From QWHO01 sp021404945 (GTDB taxonomy: Bacteria; Vulcanimicrobiota; Xenobia; Xenobiales; QWHO01): a DNA stretch of 64,000 bases. The notes under the pieces were generated by a model that saw only the letters and a list, made by a program, of their open reading frames with translations, was not told where the DNA came from and did not search any database. The position numbers and the translations under genes are program-made. Shown one piece after another: positions 26,192 through 33,547 of this stretch. The DNA lies in assembly GCA_963169765.1 (NCBI GenBank), contig CAUJEN010000032.1, positions 42,030-106,029 on the forward strand. The letters are read 5' to 3'. How positions within the stretch are numbered: the first letter of the stretch is position 1; each line of letters begins with the position of its first letter.

Positions 26192-27715
26192 ATGCAACTC
26201 TTGAGCTCTTCGGCCCCCCGAGGGCCGCACCCCAAGGACTACCTGGCCTCACTGGTGGTCTTTCTGGTGGCGCTGCCTCTGTGCCTGGGTATTGCCATCG
26301 CCAGCGGCCTCCCTCCGGCGGCGGGCCTGATCACCGGCATCATCGGAGGACTGGTGGTCGGATTCCTGGCCGGCTCTCCCCTTCAGGTCAGCGGACCGGC
26401 TGCGGGGCTGGCCGTCATCGTGTGGGAGCTGGTCCATCGCCACGGGACCGGGGCCCTGGCCCTCATCATCCTGCTGGCCGGCCTGATCCAGCTGTTGGCT
26501 GGCCTGTTGAAGCTGGGACGCTGGTTCCAGGCGGTCTCGCCCTCGGTGATCGGGGGAATGCTGGGGGGAATTGGCGTGCTCATCTTCGCCAGCCAGTTCC
26601 ACGTCATGGTGGATGACAAGCCGCGCGGCTCGGGACTGGCGAACCTGGCCTCCATCCCCGAAGCCATCTCCAAGGGGGTCTTCCCCATGGACGGCACCAG
26701 TCACCACCTGGCCGCCATGCTCGGCCTGCTTACCCTGACGGTTCTGGTTGTCTGGAACCGCTTTCACGGCCTCTCCCGGTCGGTGCCCGCTCCCCTGGCC
26801 GCCGTGGTCGTCGCCACCCTGGCCGCCGCGTTCCTGGGACTGGACGTACGCACCGTGGAGGTGCCCGCCAATCTCACCCAGAGCTTCGTTTTCCCCAGCT
26901 GGACTCTGTTGGCCAGCCAGGAGATCTGGCTGGAAGCACTGGCTCTGGCTTTCATCGCCAGCGCCGAGACGCTGCTGTGCGCGGCCGCGGTGGACCAGAT
27001 GCACAGCGGCCCTCGCACCCGCTACGACCGCGAGCTGATGGCCCAGGGAGTGGGCAACACCCTCTGTGGCCTGGTGGGCGGGCTGCCCATGACCGGCGTG
27101 ATCGTGCGCAGCTCGGCCAACGTGCTGGCCGGGGCCCGTACCCGCTGGTCGGCCATTCTGCACAGCGTTTGGATGCTGGCTCTGGTGGTGGTCTTTCCTG
27201 GCCTGCTGCGCCTGATCCCCACCGCCGCCCTGGCGGCCATCCTGGTCTACACCGGCTACAAGCTCGTCAATCCCAAGAGCATCAAAGCCCTGGCCCGTTT
27301 CGGCAAGAGCGAGGTGGCCATTTACTTCATCACCCTGATTTCCATCGTCTTCACTGACCTGCTACACGGCGTGCTGATCGGCATAGCCTGCTCGCTGATC
27401 AAGCTGCTGGCCCGCTCGAGCTACCTGGAGACCAGGCTGAATCGGCTCAACCACAACCTGTATGAGCTGCGCTTGACCGGCTCGGCCACCTTCGTGACCC
27501 TGCCGCGACTGGCTGAAGCCCTGGACCAGATTCCCGATGGAGCCACCGTGCACGTCTACCTCGACCAGCTCACCACCCTCGACCACGCCTGCCTGCAACT
27601 GATGCGCTCGTGGGACGACCGCCAGCGCTCGCTGGGCGGCAACCTGGTGGTGGAATGGCCCGAGCTGGAGACGCGGGCACGCCTCAAGCGCCCCGTCTTG
27701 CAGGCGGCCAGTTGA
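26192..27715 (+). CDS. SulP-family anion (probable bicarbonate) transporter with STAS domain
   Basis: A 507-residue inner-membrane transporter with about eleven to twelve hydrophobic segments. SulP features include LPLCLGIAIASGLPPAAGLITGIIGG near residue 35 and SGPAAGLAVIVWEL near 65. The mid-protein block QGVGNTLCGLVGGLPMTGVIVRSSANV is the conserved SulP core. Residues about 430-507 form a reduced STAS domain (VHVYLDQLTTLDHACLQLM). This subgroup, close to BicA-like proteins, often carries bicarbonate, and the carbonic anhydrase gene 190 bases downstream supports that. I chose ATG 26192 (AGGA upstream); the longer frame adds residues spanning the control region. Confidence 0.88.
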   Translation: MQLLSSSAPRGPHPKDYLASLVVFLVALPLCLGIAIASGLPPAAGLITGIIGGLVVGFLAGSPLQVSGPAAGLAVIVWELVHRHGTGALALIILLAGLIQLLAGLLKLGRWFQAVSPSVIGGMLGGIGVLIFASQFHVMVDDKPRGSGLANLASIPEAISKGVFPMDGTSHHLAAMLGLLTLTVLVVWNRFHGLSRSVPAPLAAVVVATLAAAFLGLDVRTVEVPANLTQSFVFPSWTLLASQEIWLEALALAFIASAETLLCAAAVDQMHSGPRTRYDRELMAQGVGNTLCGLVGGLPMTGVIVRSSANVLAGARTRWSAILHSVWMLALVVVFPGLLRLIPTAALAAILVYTGYKLVNPKSIKALARFGKSEVAIYFITLISIVFTDLLHGVLIGIACSLIKLLARSSYLETRLNRLNHNLYELRLTGSATFVTLPRLAEALDQIPDGATVHVYLDQLTTLDHACLQLMRSWDDRQRSLGGNLVVEWPELETRARLKRPVLQAAS

Positions 27716-27762
27716 ACTCGTAGCACGCGTCATCGGGACGTGGGACAACTTTCAGACCTCCC

Positions 27763-27806
27763 GGCCCGGTCGAAAAGCGAATGGGACCTCCCTTTTCGGC
27801 CGGGCC
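27763..27806. other. Strong hairpin between SulP and carbonic anhydrase
   Basis: GGCCCGGTCGAAAAG (27763-27777) and CTTTTCGGCCGGGCC (27792-27806) pair over 15 bases with a single G-U pair around a 14-base loop. No U-tract follows, so it is not a textbook terminator; it may stabilise the SulP mRNA 3' end, attenuate read-through or set the SulP:anhydrase ratio. Confidence 0.6.
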
Positions 27807-27814
27807 TGGCAGGT

Positions 27815-27834
27815 TCTTCACGAAATCTTCATCC
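27815..27834 (+). promoter_or_regulatory. Direct repeat TCTTCACGA / TCTTCATCC, 11-bp spacing (upstream of carbonic anhydrase)
   Basis: TCTTCACGA at 27815-27823 and TCTTCATCC at 27826-27834 start exactly 11 bases apart, the same arrangement as upstream of SulP. It lies about 70 bases before the anhydrase ATG. Confidence 0.5.
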
Positions 27835-27904
27835 CTTCGTCACGCCGTCGCCATCGGGGGCGGTCAGGATGGATCCGAATCCAATCAAATAAAGGCAGGA
27901 CATC

Positions 27905-28540
27905 ATGCAGAAGCTTCTCAACGGTCTGGTCGCTTTCCAGAACAGCGTCTTCGAGAACGAGCGCGAGCTGTTCTCGCGCCTGGCCACGGGCCAGAGCCCG
28001 GATACCCTGCTGATCACCTGCTCGGACTCGCGCATCAGCCCAGACATGCTCTTGCAGGCCCGGCCTGGCGAGCTCTTTGTGATGCGCAACGCGGGCAACA
28101 TCGTCCCCCCCTACGGCCAGGGCGGAGGGGAGGCGGCCACCCTGGAGTATGCCGTGGCCGTGCTCAAGGTGAAGGACATCGTGGTGCTCGGACACTCCGA
28201 CTGCGGCGCCATGAAGGCCCTGCTCTCCCCCGAGAGCGTGACCAGCCTGCCGGCGGTGGCCAACTGGCTGAGCCAGGCTGAGTCCACCCGGCGCGTGGTG
28301 GTCGACAACCATGGCGACCTGCCCAAAGAGGAGATGCTGGACAAGACCATCGGGCTCAACGTGCTGCGTCAGCTCGATAACTTGCGCACCCACCCGGCGG
28401 TGGCCTCGCGGCTGGAGAAGGGCGACCTGCACCTGCACGCCTGGGTCTACCGCATCAAGGACGGAACGGTGTTGGCCTTCGACGCCAGGTCGCGCAGCTA
28501 CATGCCGCTGGCCGGCAAAGAGGTGGCTGTCGCGGGCTAA
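27905..28540 (+). CDS. Beta-class carbonic anhydrase
   Basis: A 211-residue cytoplasmic enzyme that interconverts CO2 and bicarbonate. The zinc ligands of the beta class are visible: Cys in ITCSDSR (near residue 39) with its Asp-Arg dyad, and His and Cys in LGHSDCGAMK (near 98-101). RNAGNIVPP and the C-terminal LHAWVYRIKDGTVLAFD are also typical. The site GGCAGGA is six bases or so before ATG 27905. Following a SulP transporter, it should convert imported bicarbonate to CO2 or retain CO2 as bicarbonate. Confidence 0.95.
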   Translation: MQKLLNGLVAFQNSVFENERELFSRLATGQSPDTLLITCSDSRISPDMLLQARPGELFVMRNAGNIVPPYGQGGGEAATLEYAVAVLKVKDIVVLGHSDCGAMKALLSPESVTSLPAVANWLSQAESTRRVVVDNHGDLPKEEMLDKTIGLNVLRQLDNLRTHPAVASRLEKGDLHLHAWVYRIKDGTVLAFDARSRSYMPLAGKEVAVAG

Positions 28541-28548
28541 ATCTGACG

Positions 28549-28582
28549 AACTCGCCGGAACTGCGTTCCAGCGAGTTTTGTT
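28549..28582 (+). terminator. Intrinsic terminator after carbonic anhydrase
   Basis: AACTCGC-c-GGAAC-TGC-GTTCC-a-GCGAGTT forms a 12-bp stem with one mismatch and a three-base loop, followed by TTGTT. It sits between convergent genes (carbonic anhydrase and TrmO) and may serve both. Confidence 0.7.
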
Positions 28583-28588
28583 GGCACA

Positions 28589-29242
28589 TTAGCGGAGCCT
28601 GACCTCCTGGATGCGCACGGTTTCCCCCTCGATCCGGTAGTAGAGCCGATAATCCCCGCAGCTGAGGCGGTAGCGACCATCCTTCAGGGCCAGGATGCGA
28701 CGGGTGCGGTGGGGCAGGGGATCCACCTCGAGAATGGCCCGGGCTCGCTCGAACAGGGCTGGCTCGAGCTCGCAGCAGGCCACCACCTGGAAACGGGGGG
28801 TCAGATCCAGCTCTCCGAACCAGCCCGCTGCCTCGTCCGGGAAGGCGTCAAAGCGCGGGATGTAGGGCTTGATGTCGAGGATGGGAGTGCCTTCGAGCAG
28901 GTCGTGCTCGCCCAGGTAGAGGCGGTGGCCCTCGATGCCCAGCAGGGGGACGGCGCTCAGTCCCAGCGGGCAGGGACGGTGGGGCGAGCGGGTCGCGAAC
29001 AGACCCTTGCGGCCGCCGCGCCCCCGCGGAGGCAGCACCCGGGCGCGCCAGCTCTGGTTCTTGTGAAACCACCAGATCAGCCAGATGCGGCTGAAGCCCT
29101 CCAGGTCTTGCAGCGCCTGCACCAGGCGGGGGTCGTCCTGGCGCATCTCCACCACGCCCTGCTCGCCCCCCTCGGGCTGGCTGGGAGCCTGATACTTGCT
29201 CGAGTAGCGGCTGCGCAGATAACCGATGGGCTGGCAGACCAG
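28589..29242 (-). CDS. tRNA (N6-threonylcarbamoyladenosine37-N6)-methyltransferase, TrmO-like
   Basis: A TsaA/TrmO-family SAM-dependent methyltransferase acting on position 37 of some tRNAs. Recognisable blocks are LEGFSRIWLIWWFH, LPPRGRGG, FATRSPHRPCPLGLS, DLLEGTPILDIKPYIPRFD and a C-terminal extension (YRLSCGDYRLYYRI). The first ATG/GTG in the frame is GTG 29155, but residues encoded upstream (PIGYLRSRYSSKYQAPSQ) match the conserved N-terminus of the family. I therefore extend the gene to about 29242, where only CTG codons are available. Either a rare CTG start is used or the true start codon was lost when the upstream gene was disrupted. Confidence 0.75.
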   Translation of the reverse strand: MVCQPIGYLRSRYSSKYQAPSQPEGGEQGVVEMRQDDPRLVQALQDLEGFSRIWLIWWFHKNQSWRARVLPPRGRGGRKGLFATRSPHRPCPLGLSAVPLLGIEGHRLYLGEHDLLEGTPILDIKPYIPRFDAFPDEAAGWFGELDLTPRFQVVACCELEPALFERARAILEVDPLPHRTRRILALKDGRYRLSCGDYRLYYRIEGETVRIQEVRLR

Positions 29243-29247
29243 GGGAT

Positions 29248-29568
29248 TCAGGGCGCGGCCACCAGGTGCTGACCGGCCGGGCTGCAGCAGCCCGACAAAG
29301 CCAGGGTCAGCTCGAAGTCGGCCAACAGGTTGGCGAGCACCTCGCGCACGCCCTCCTCCCCCGCCAGGGCCAGCCCGTAGACGAAGGGACGGCCCAGACA
29401 GACGGCCCGGGCGCCCAGGCAGAGGGCCTTGAAGAGGTCGGCACCGTGGCGGATGCCACTGTCGAAAAGCAACAAGAGCTTGTCACCCAGAGCCTGCGAG
29501 ATCAAGTCGAGGGCATCCAGGGCGGTGATGGCTGCCGATAGGGCGGCTGGTCCATTGCGGCATTGTAG
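29248..29568 (-). pseudogene. 3' remnant of an FMN-dependent alpha-hydroxy acid dehydrogenase
   Basis: The frame encodes only the C-terminal quarter of the lactate/glycolate oxidase family: FDSGIRHGADLFKALCLGARAVCLGRPFVYGLALAGEEG (in pieces) contains the conserved phosphate-binding Arg and Gly residues of the FMN site. The expected N-terminal 250 or so residues, with the catalytic His and the flavin-contacting strands, are absent. Homology stops at about 29568, just before a tandem array of 64-bp repeats; the frame then reads through the repeats as Arg-rich nonsense. Its TGA abuts the TrmO gene. I call it a truncated, non-functional gene. Confidence 0.75.
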
Positions 29569-29599
29569 CCGGCGGGCCCGGGTCTGTCCACGGCTTTTT

Positions 29600-29824
29600 C
29601 GGAGCCCGGAACGTGTGTTCGTCGTGATCGGGCTCGCAAGCGGATCATGATCCGTTCTCGGGTCGGAGCCCGGAACGAGTGTTCGTCGTGATCGGGCTCG
29701 CAAGCGGATCATGATCCGTTCTCGGGTCGGAGCCGGGAACGAGCGTTCGTCGTGATCGGGCTCGCAAGCGGATCATGATCCGTTCTCGGGTCGGAGCCGG
29801 GAACGAGCGTTCGTCGTGATCGGG
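29600..29824. repeat. 64-bp tandem repeat array, about 3.5 copies
   Basis: Copies begin near 29600, 29664, 29728 and 29792 with a strict 64-base period and only a few substitutions. Each of the first three contains the perfect palindrome CGGATCATGATCCG. The last copy stops just before the leader of the giant gene at 29894. There are no unique spacers, so it is not a CRISPR array, and no frame through it looks like protein. Confidence 0.85.
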
Positions 29825-29893
29825 CCTGGGCGGCGGGTGGGGGCGATCACGCGGCACAGGGGCCGAGCGGGCTCCACGCGAATAGGGGTTTCG

Positions 29894-32584
29894 ATGCAGG
29901 TTCCCTCCCTCGGTTCCCCGCTCACTCCCTGGACGGCTCCCGCGCGGGCTGCCAGCGCTCCCGAGAACGCCTCGCCGGACCAGGTCATCCTGGGTGGCAA
30001 CCTGAACGTCTCGCCGGCGCCGCGCACGGGGATCGAGGCAGCGGTGGCCTGGGCTCTCTGTCCCGCTCCGCTGGGGGGCGAGCTCGCCGCCCTGGCGACC
30101 GACCTGAAGGCAAGGGGATTTATCCTCAGCGACGGCAAGAATGTCGTATCCCCAGAAGGCCTCGACGGCTGGCCGGTAGGCGGGCTGCAGGTGAGCCAGG
30201 AAAGCTCCGAGCCAAAGAGTCCGTTCGCCGTCTTGCCGGCTATGAACGTCGAGCGCATTCCGGTTTCCAGCTTCCAGGAGCTCAAGGACCTCTCGCACTC
30301 CGCTCGCGAGGAGTTCTCGGCCATGACCGACCCGCGGGCGGCAGCGACCTTCGCCCGGCTGGAGAAGGAGGGGGGGGTCAAGCTGCTGGTGGCCGAGTCC
30401 AACTACCGGGTACGCGAATCCGACAAGGGCCTGATGCACGCCAAGGTCATGGTGATCGACACGGCTGACCCGGAATCGCTCAAGAATGTCTGGCCGCTCG
30501 ACGATGGGCGGTTCAAACCCATCCCCGAGCACCCCCGCCCGGCCGGAGTCTACGGGGCTCACCGCGAGGCTGCCCGAGGAACGCTGACCAACGTGTGGGT
30601 GCAGGGCCCCCAGGCCACCCGGCCGTGCCAGCTGACGTCGCTGGAGGCAGCCTGCTTCTTCTACCTGGGCGAGCCTCATCCGGAGCTGGACCGCGACCCG
30701 CTGGCCTGCCAGATGCGCGAGCTGGCCCGCTCGGGGGTGCAGCTCCTGCCCTCCGACGCGACCTTCGGCCTCGTCAGGACGGTGGCCCACTCCGAGGATG
30801 CGATGGCCGTCCACGCCAGCCTGCGCTCGAATCCGGAAGCGGTCTTCCATGTGGCTCTGGATGGGGTGGCCTGGACCCCGGCCCCCCTGGGACCGGACGG
30901 ACTGCTCCAGCTGGGACCCGACTTCGAGCAGGCCAGGCAATACCGCAGCGAGCACCTGCTCTCGCTTCCGGTGGCCGAGCGCAAGACCACGCTGGACGTC
31001 CTGGCCGTCCCCAGCGGCCAGAGCGTGGAGGCCAAGCTGGCTCTTTACGAGCGCCTCAAGGCCTTCCACAAGGAGCACCCGAGCGAGAATGCAATGACGC
31101 ACCTGAAGCTCTTCGGCATGGGCGAGCCGGAGGAGACCGAGGCCCTGGCCGACATGCGACGACTGGCCGCAATCGCGTCTCCCACTTGCCCGCTGGAGGC
31201 CCTGGTGGATCCTTTCCTCGAGCTGCGGGCCGGGCAGGGTTTGAGACCCGAGTGGCTGGCCCCGGCCCTGGCCTACTTCCACGAGCACGGCTCGGAAGCT
31301 CGCGAGCGGCTGCTGGAGCTGGGCCGTCTGGGGGGCAGTTTTCAAGACTCGTTAGAGGCCGACCGACTCTTGACGGGCTGCGGGGTACCCTATCCCGAGG
31401 CGCTGAAGGCCTACCAGGCCGTGGCCAGCGCCGTCAGGTCCCAGGACCACAAGGCGATGATGTCAGGGACGAGCATGGCCGGCCGCTGGGGCAAACGTTG
31501 GGAGGAGCAGCACAAGTGGGTCCCCATGCCCCAGCGTCCGACTCAGGTCTTTGCTCGCCTGCTCGAGCTGCGTGCTCCCGAGCAGGACCTCACCCGGGTG
31601 GGGGAAGCTCTGGGCGCTCTGATCAAGCGCCTGGACGACAAGACGGCCCTGGAGCTCTTCCCCCGGCTGCTGGCCCACCCGGGCGATCCCGCCACGGTGA
31701 CCGACCGGTTCCTGCGCGAGGAGCGCCTGGCGGGGGATACCGAGACCGCTCTCAAGTGCCTGCAGCCGGGCAGCTGCCCCGAGCCGCTCGAGCTCCGCGA
31801 GAAGGCCGAGCAGCTGTTGTGGCGGCCAGAGCACGAGTCGGTCAAGGGGATCAACCTGAACGCCTTCTTCGACCGCCAGCAGGGCACCGTCAACTTCGGG
31901 ACCGGCGTGGATTCCTCGCTGGACGACTATCGCTTCCTGGTCGGGCTGAGCGACCGGAAGCTGCTGGAGGATGCGCAGACTCTGGCCGACCTCAATCGCA
32001 AGCTGAGCAGCAAGGATGCCCGGGCCCTTCTGACCGAGCTGAAGAGCGGCCAGCTGGGCAAGATTCAAGGCTCGGAGCTGGTGGAGCGGCTGCAGGTGGA
32101 GCTCGACCTGCAGGGCGATCCCGAGCTGGCCCTCGAGAGCCTGCGCCAGCCTCCCGAGCCGTTCGAGCAACGCCGGCTGCTGGCCGCTCGGCTGCACGCC
32201 GCGCTGGGAGAAGGCCCGGTGGCTCCCGACTACCAGCTGCTGACGGGAGAAAGCCTGCCCGGCTCGAGCCTGGATGAGCGCCTGGAGGCTCTGTCCCGGC
32301 TGCGGCAGGCCCTGGAGCCGAGCGAGGGTGTGGAGGCCAGCCGCCAGGCTTACCAGACCCTGGTGGGCAGCGTGCGGGATGGCGCCTGGACCGGCCGCGA
32401 GCTGGGCCAGGCGACCGAGAGCTTCCTCAAGAGCTATCTAGCCTGCAGCAGCCTGAGCGATGCTTTGAAGGCACTGGCGCGAGGCCCGGTCGATGAGGGT
32501 CAGGTCGCGGGGGGGGTTCAGGTCAACAAGGCCGGAGTCACGGTGGGCGGGGTCCGTGTGCGCACGCGTTCTCCGGGCGCGTAA
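29894..32584 (+). CDS. Giant unrecognised protein with helical C-terminal half (896 aa)
   Basis: I do not recognise the family. Residues 1-45 are a low-complexity leader holding SPDQVILGG (28-36), a patch shared in form with two other proteins of the window. Residues about 45-330 look like mixed alpha/beta (KLLVAESNYRV, HAKVMVIDTAD); 350-860 are long Leu/Glu/Arg-rich helices similar in style to the 1013-residue protein at 784-3825. The C-terminus (about 873-892) ends in V-T-V-G-G-V-R-V, matching that protein's tail. No signal peptide or membrane segment is seen. ATG 29894 has AGGGG about seven bases upstream; the longer frame only translates repeat DNA. Confidence 0.75.
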   Translation: MQVPSLGSPLTPWTAPARAASAPENASPDQVILGGNLNVSPAPRTGIEAAVAWALCPAPLGGELAALATDLKARGFILSDGKNVVSPEGLDGWPVGGLQVSQESSEPKSPFAVLPAMNVERIPVSSFQELKDLSHSAREEFSAMTDPRAAATFARLEKEGGVKLLVAESNYRVRESDKGLMHAKVMVIDTADPESLKNVWPLDDGRFKPIPEHPRPAGVYGAHREAARGTLTNVWVQGPQATRPCQLTSLEAACFFYLGEPHPELDRDPLACQMRELARSGVQLLPSDATFGLVRTVAHSEDAMAVHASLRSNPEAVFHVALDGVAWTPAPLGPDGLLQLGPDFEQARQYRSEHLLSLPVAERKTTLDVLAVPSGQSVEAKLALYERLKAFHKEHPSENAMTHLKLFGMGEPEETEALADMRRLAAIASPTCPLEALVDPFLELRAGQGLRPEWLAPALAYFHEHGSEARERLLELGRLGGSFQDSLEADRLLTGCGVPYPEALKAYQAVASAVRSQDHKAMMSGTSMAGRWGKRWEEQHKWVPMPQRPTQVFARLLELRAPEQDLTRVGEALGALIKRLDDKTALELFPRLLAHPGDPATVTDRFLREERLAGDTETALKCLQPGSCPEPLELREKAEQLLWRPEHESVKGINLNAFFDRQQGTVNFGTGVDSSLDDYRFLVGLSDRKLLEDAQTLADLNRKLSSKDARALLTELKSGQLGKIQGSELVERLQVELDLQGDPELALESLRQPPEPFEQRRLLAARLHAALGEGPVAPDYQLLTGESLPGSSLDERLEALSRLRQALEPSEGVEASRQAYQTLVGSVRDGAWTGRELGQATESFLKSYLACSSLSDALKALARGPVDEGQVAGGVQVNKAGVTVGGVRVRTRSPGA

Positions 32585-32645
32585 CGCTCGAGCAAGCTCC
32601 TTGGGGCCTTCCAGTCCGAACGTGGAGAGTTCGTCTGGGCGCCGG

Positions 32646-33038
32646 TCAGTTGGCGAGCTTGTAGCCCACGTAGCCGCCCACGATCAGGCCGGCCACGCCA
32701 CCAAAAAGACCGGCGCACTGCATGCCCACCTGGGCTCCCAGGCCGGCTCCAACGGTCGTGCAGAAGGTGGTGGCAAAGCCTTCCTGGCAACCGCGGATGG
32801 CTCCGTAGGCGGCGCCGGTCACGCCGAAGACCAGCGCGCCGGGAGGTCCGAAGACGATCTGGCCGGCGGTCGAGCCGGCTTCCCAGCCCACGGCGCCGCC
32901 CCACAGGGCCCCCCCCGCGCGCGAGAGCGCGGAATGATCCCGGGGAGGCTCCTGCCAGGGGGGAGGACAGGGCGGCGGATAGTAGGGCGGGGGATAGTAG
33001 GGCCCGTAGCTCGGGGCGGGGCAGCAGTACACGTTCAT
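32646..33038 (-). CDS. Pro/Tyr-rich, glycine-zipper membrane protein
   Basis: A 130-residue protein. The first 30 residues are Pro- and Tyr-rich (GPYYPPPYYPPPCPPP), then two or three Gly- and Ala-rich hydrophobic stretches (about 45-125) with GxxxG spacing, ending in GVAGLIVGGYVGYKLAN. Glycine-zipper segments of this type insert in or associate with membranes. No signal peptide is seen. The start at ATG 33038 was chosen because the longer frame overlaps the next gene in an Arg/Pro/Ser-rich shadow reading. The role is unknown. Confidence 0.65.
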   Translation of the reverse strand: MNVYCCPAPSYGPYYPPPYYPPPCPPPWQEPPRDHSALSRAGGALWGGAVGWEAGSTAGQIVFGPPGALVFGVTGAAYGAIRGCQEGFATTFCTTVGAGLGAQVGMQCAGLFGGVAGLIVGGYVGYKLAN

Positions 33039-33078
33039 ACCCGTCTTGGTAGACCGGGGGACTGAAAAAAAGCTGAAA

Positions 33079-33402
33079 TCAGGCGGCCGGGTCGCCGTGC
33101 TCGTGCTCGGCCAGAACCTGGCGCAGGAAGGCGAAGCGCTCTTCGGCGGCGGCGTTGTAGCGTTCCATGGCCTGGGCCTGGAAATCGGTGGACGAGCTGA
33201 GCTGCTCCAGGGTTTCGTTGATCTCGCCGATGGACTCTTGCACATTGCCGACAGTCTGCTGCATCTCGCCCATGGACTGGTGCATCTCTCCCATGGACTG
33301 CTGCATCGTCCTGAACTGGCGTTTGTGCAGGGCCAGCGCGCCCATGATCAGACGAAACTCGTGCGATTGCACTTCGGCCAGCTCGTCCAGCCTGCGGTTC
33401 AA
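33079..33402 (-). CDS. Small coiled-coil protein with seven-residue repeats
   Basis: A 107-residue, strongly helical protein. Residues about 33-68 are tandem heptads of the type Q-S-M-G-E-M-[HQ] (QQSMGEM, HQSMGEM, QQTVGNV, QESIGEI, NETLEQL), so it should form a dimeric or trimeric coiled coil. There is no membrane segment. It lies 40 bases upstream of the glycine-zipper gene on the same strand, so the two may be expressed together; function unknown. Confidence 0.65.
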   Translation of the reverse strand: MNRRLDELAEVQSHEFRLIMGALALHKRQFRTMQQSMGEMHQSMGEMQQTVGNVQESIGEINETLEQLSSSTDFQAQAMERYNAAAEERFAFLRQVLAEHEHGDPAA

Positions 33403-33547
33403 GAATGCATGCTCATGGGACAGCTCAGACCCCTTCCCAGAATCCTCAATCTAATGATCGCTGCGCGCAGAAGTCGGGCCCTTCATCTTGGAGCCGCTCA
33501 GAACAAGTTCTTCGCAGCAGGTTACGTGCCCGACTTCTGCGCTTCGC

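Noticed and set aside
29600..29824. Possible CRISPR array
   Set aside because: The 64-bp copies are directly adjacent with no unique spacers, contain palindromes unlike CRISPR repeats, and there are no cas genes.
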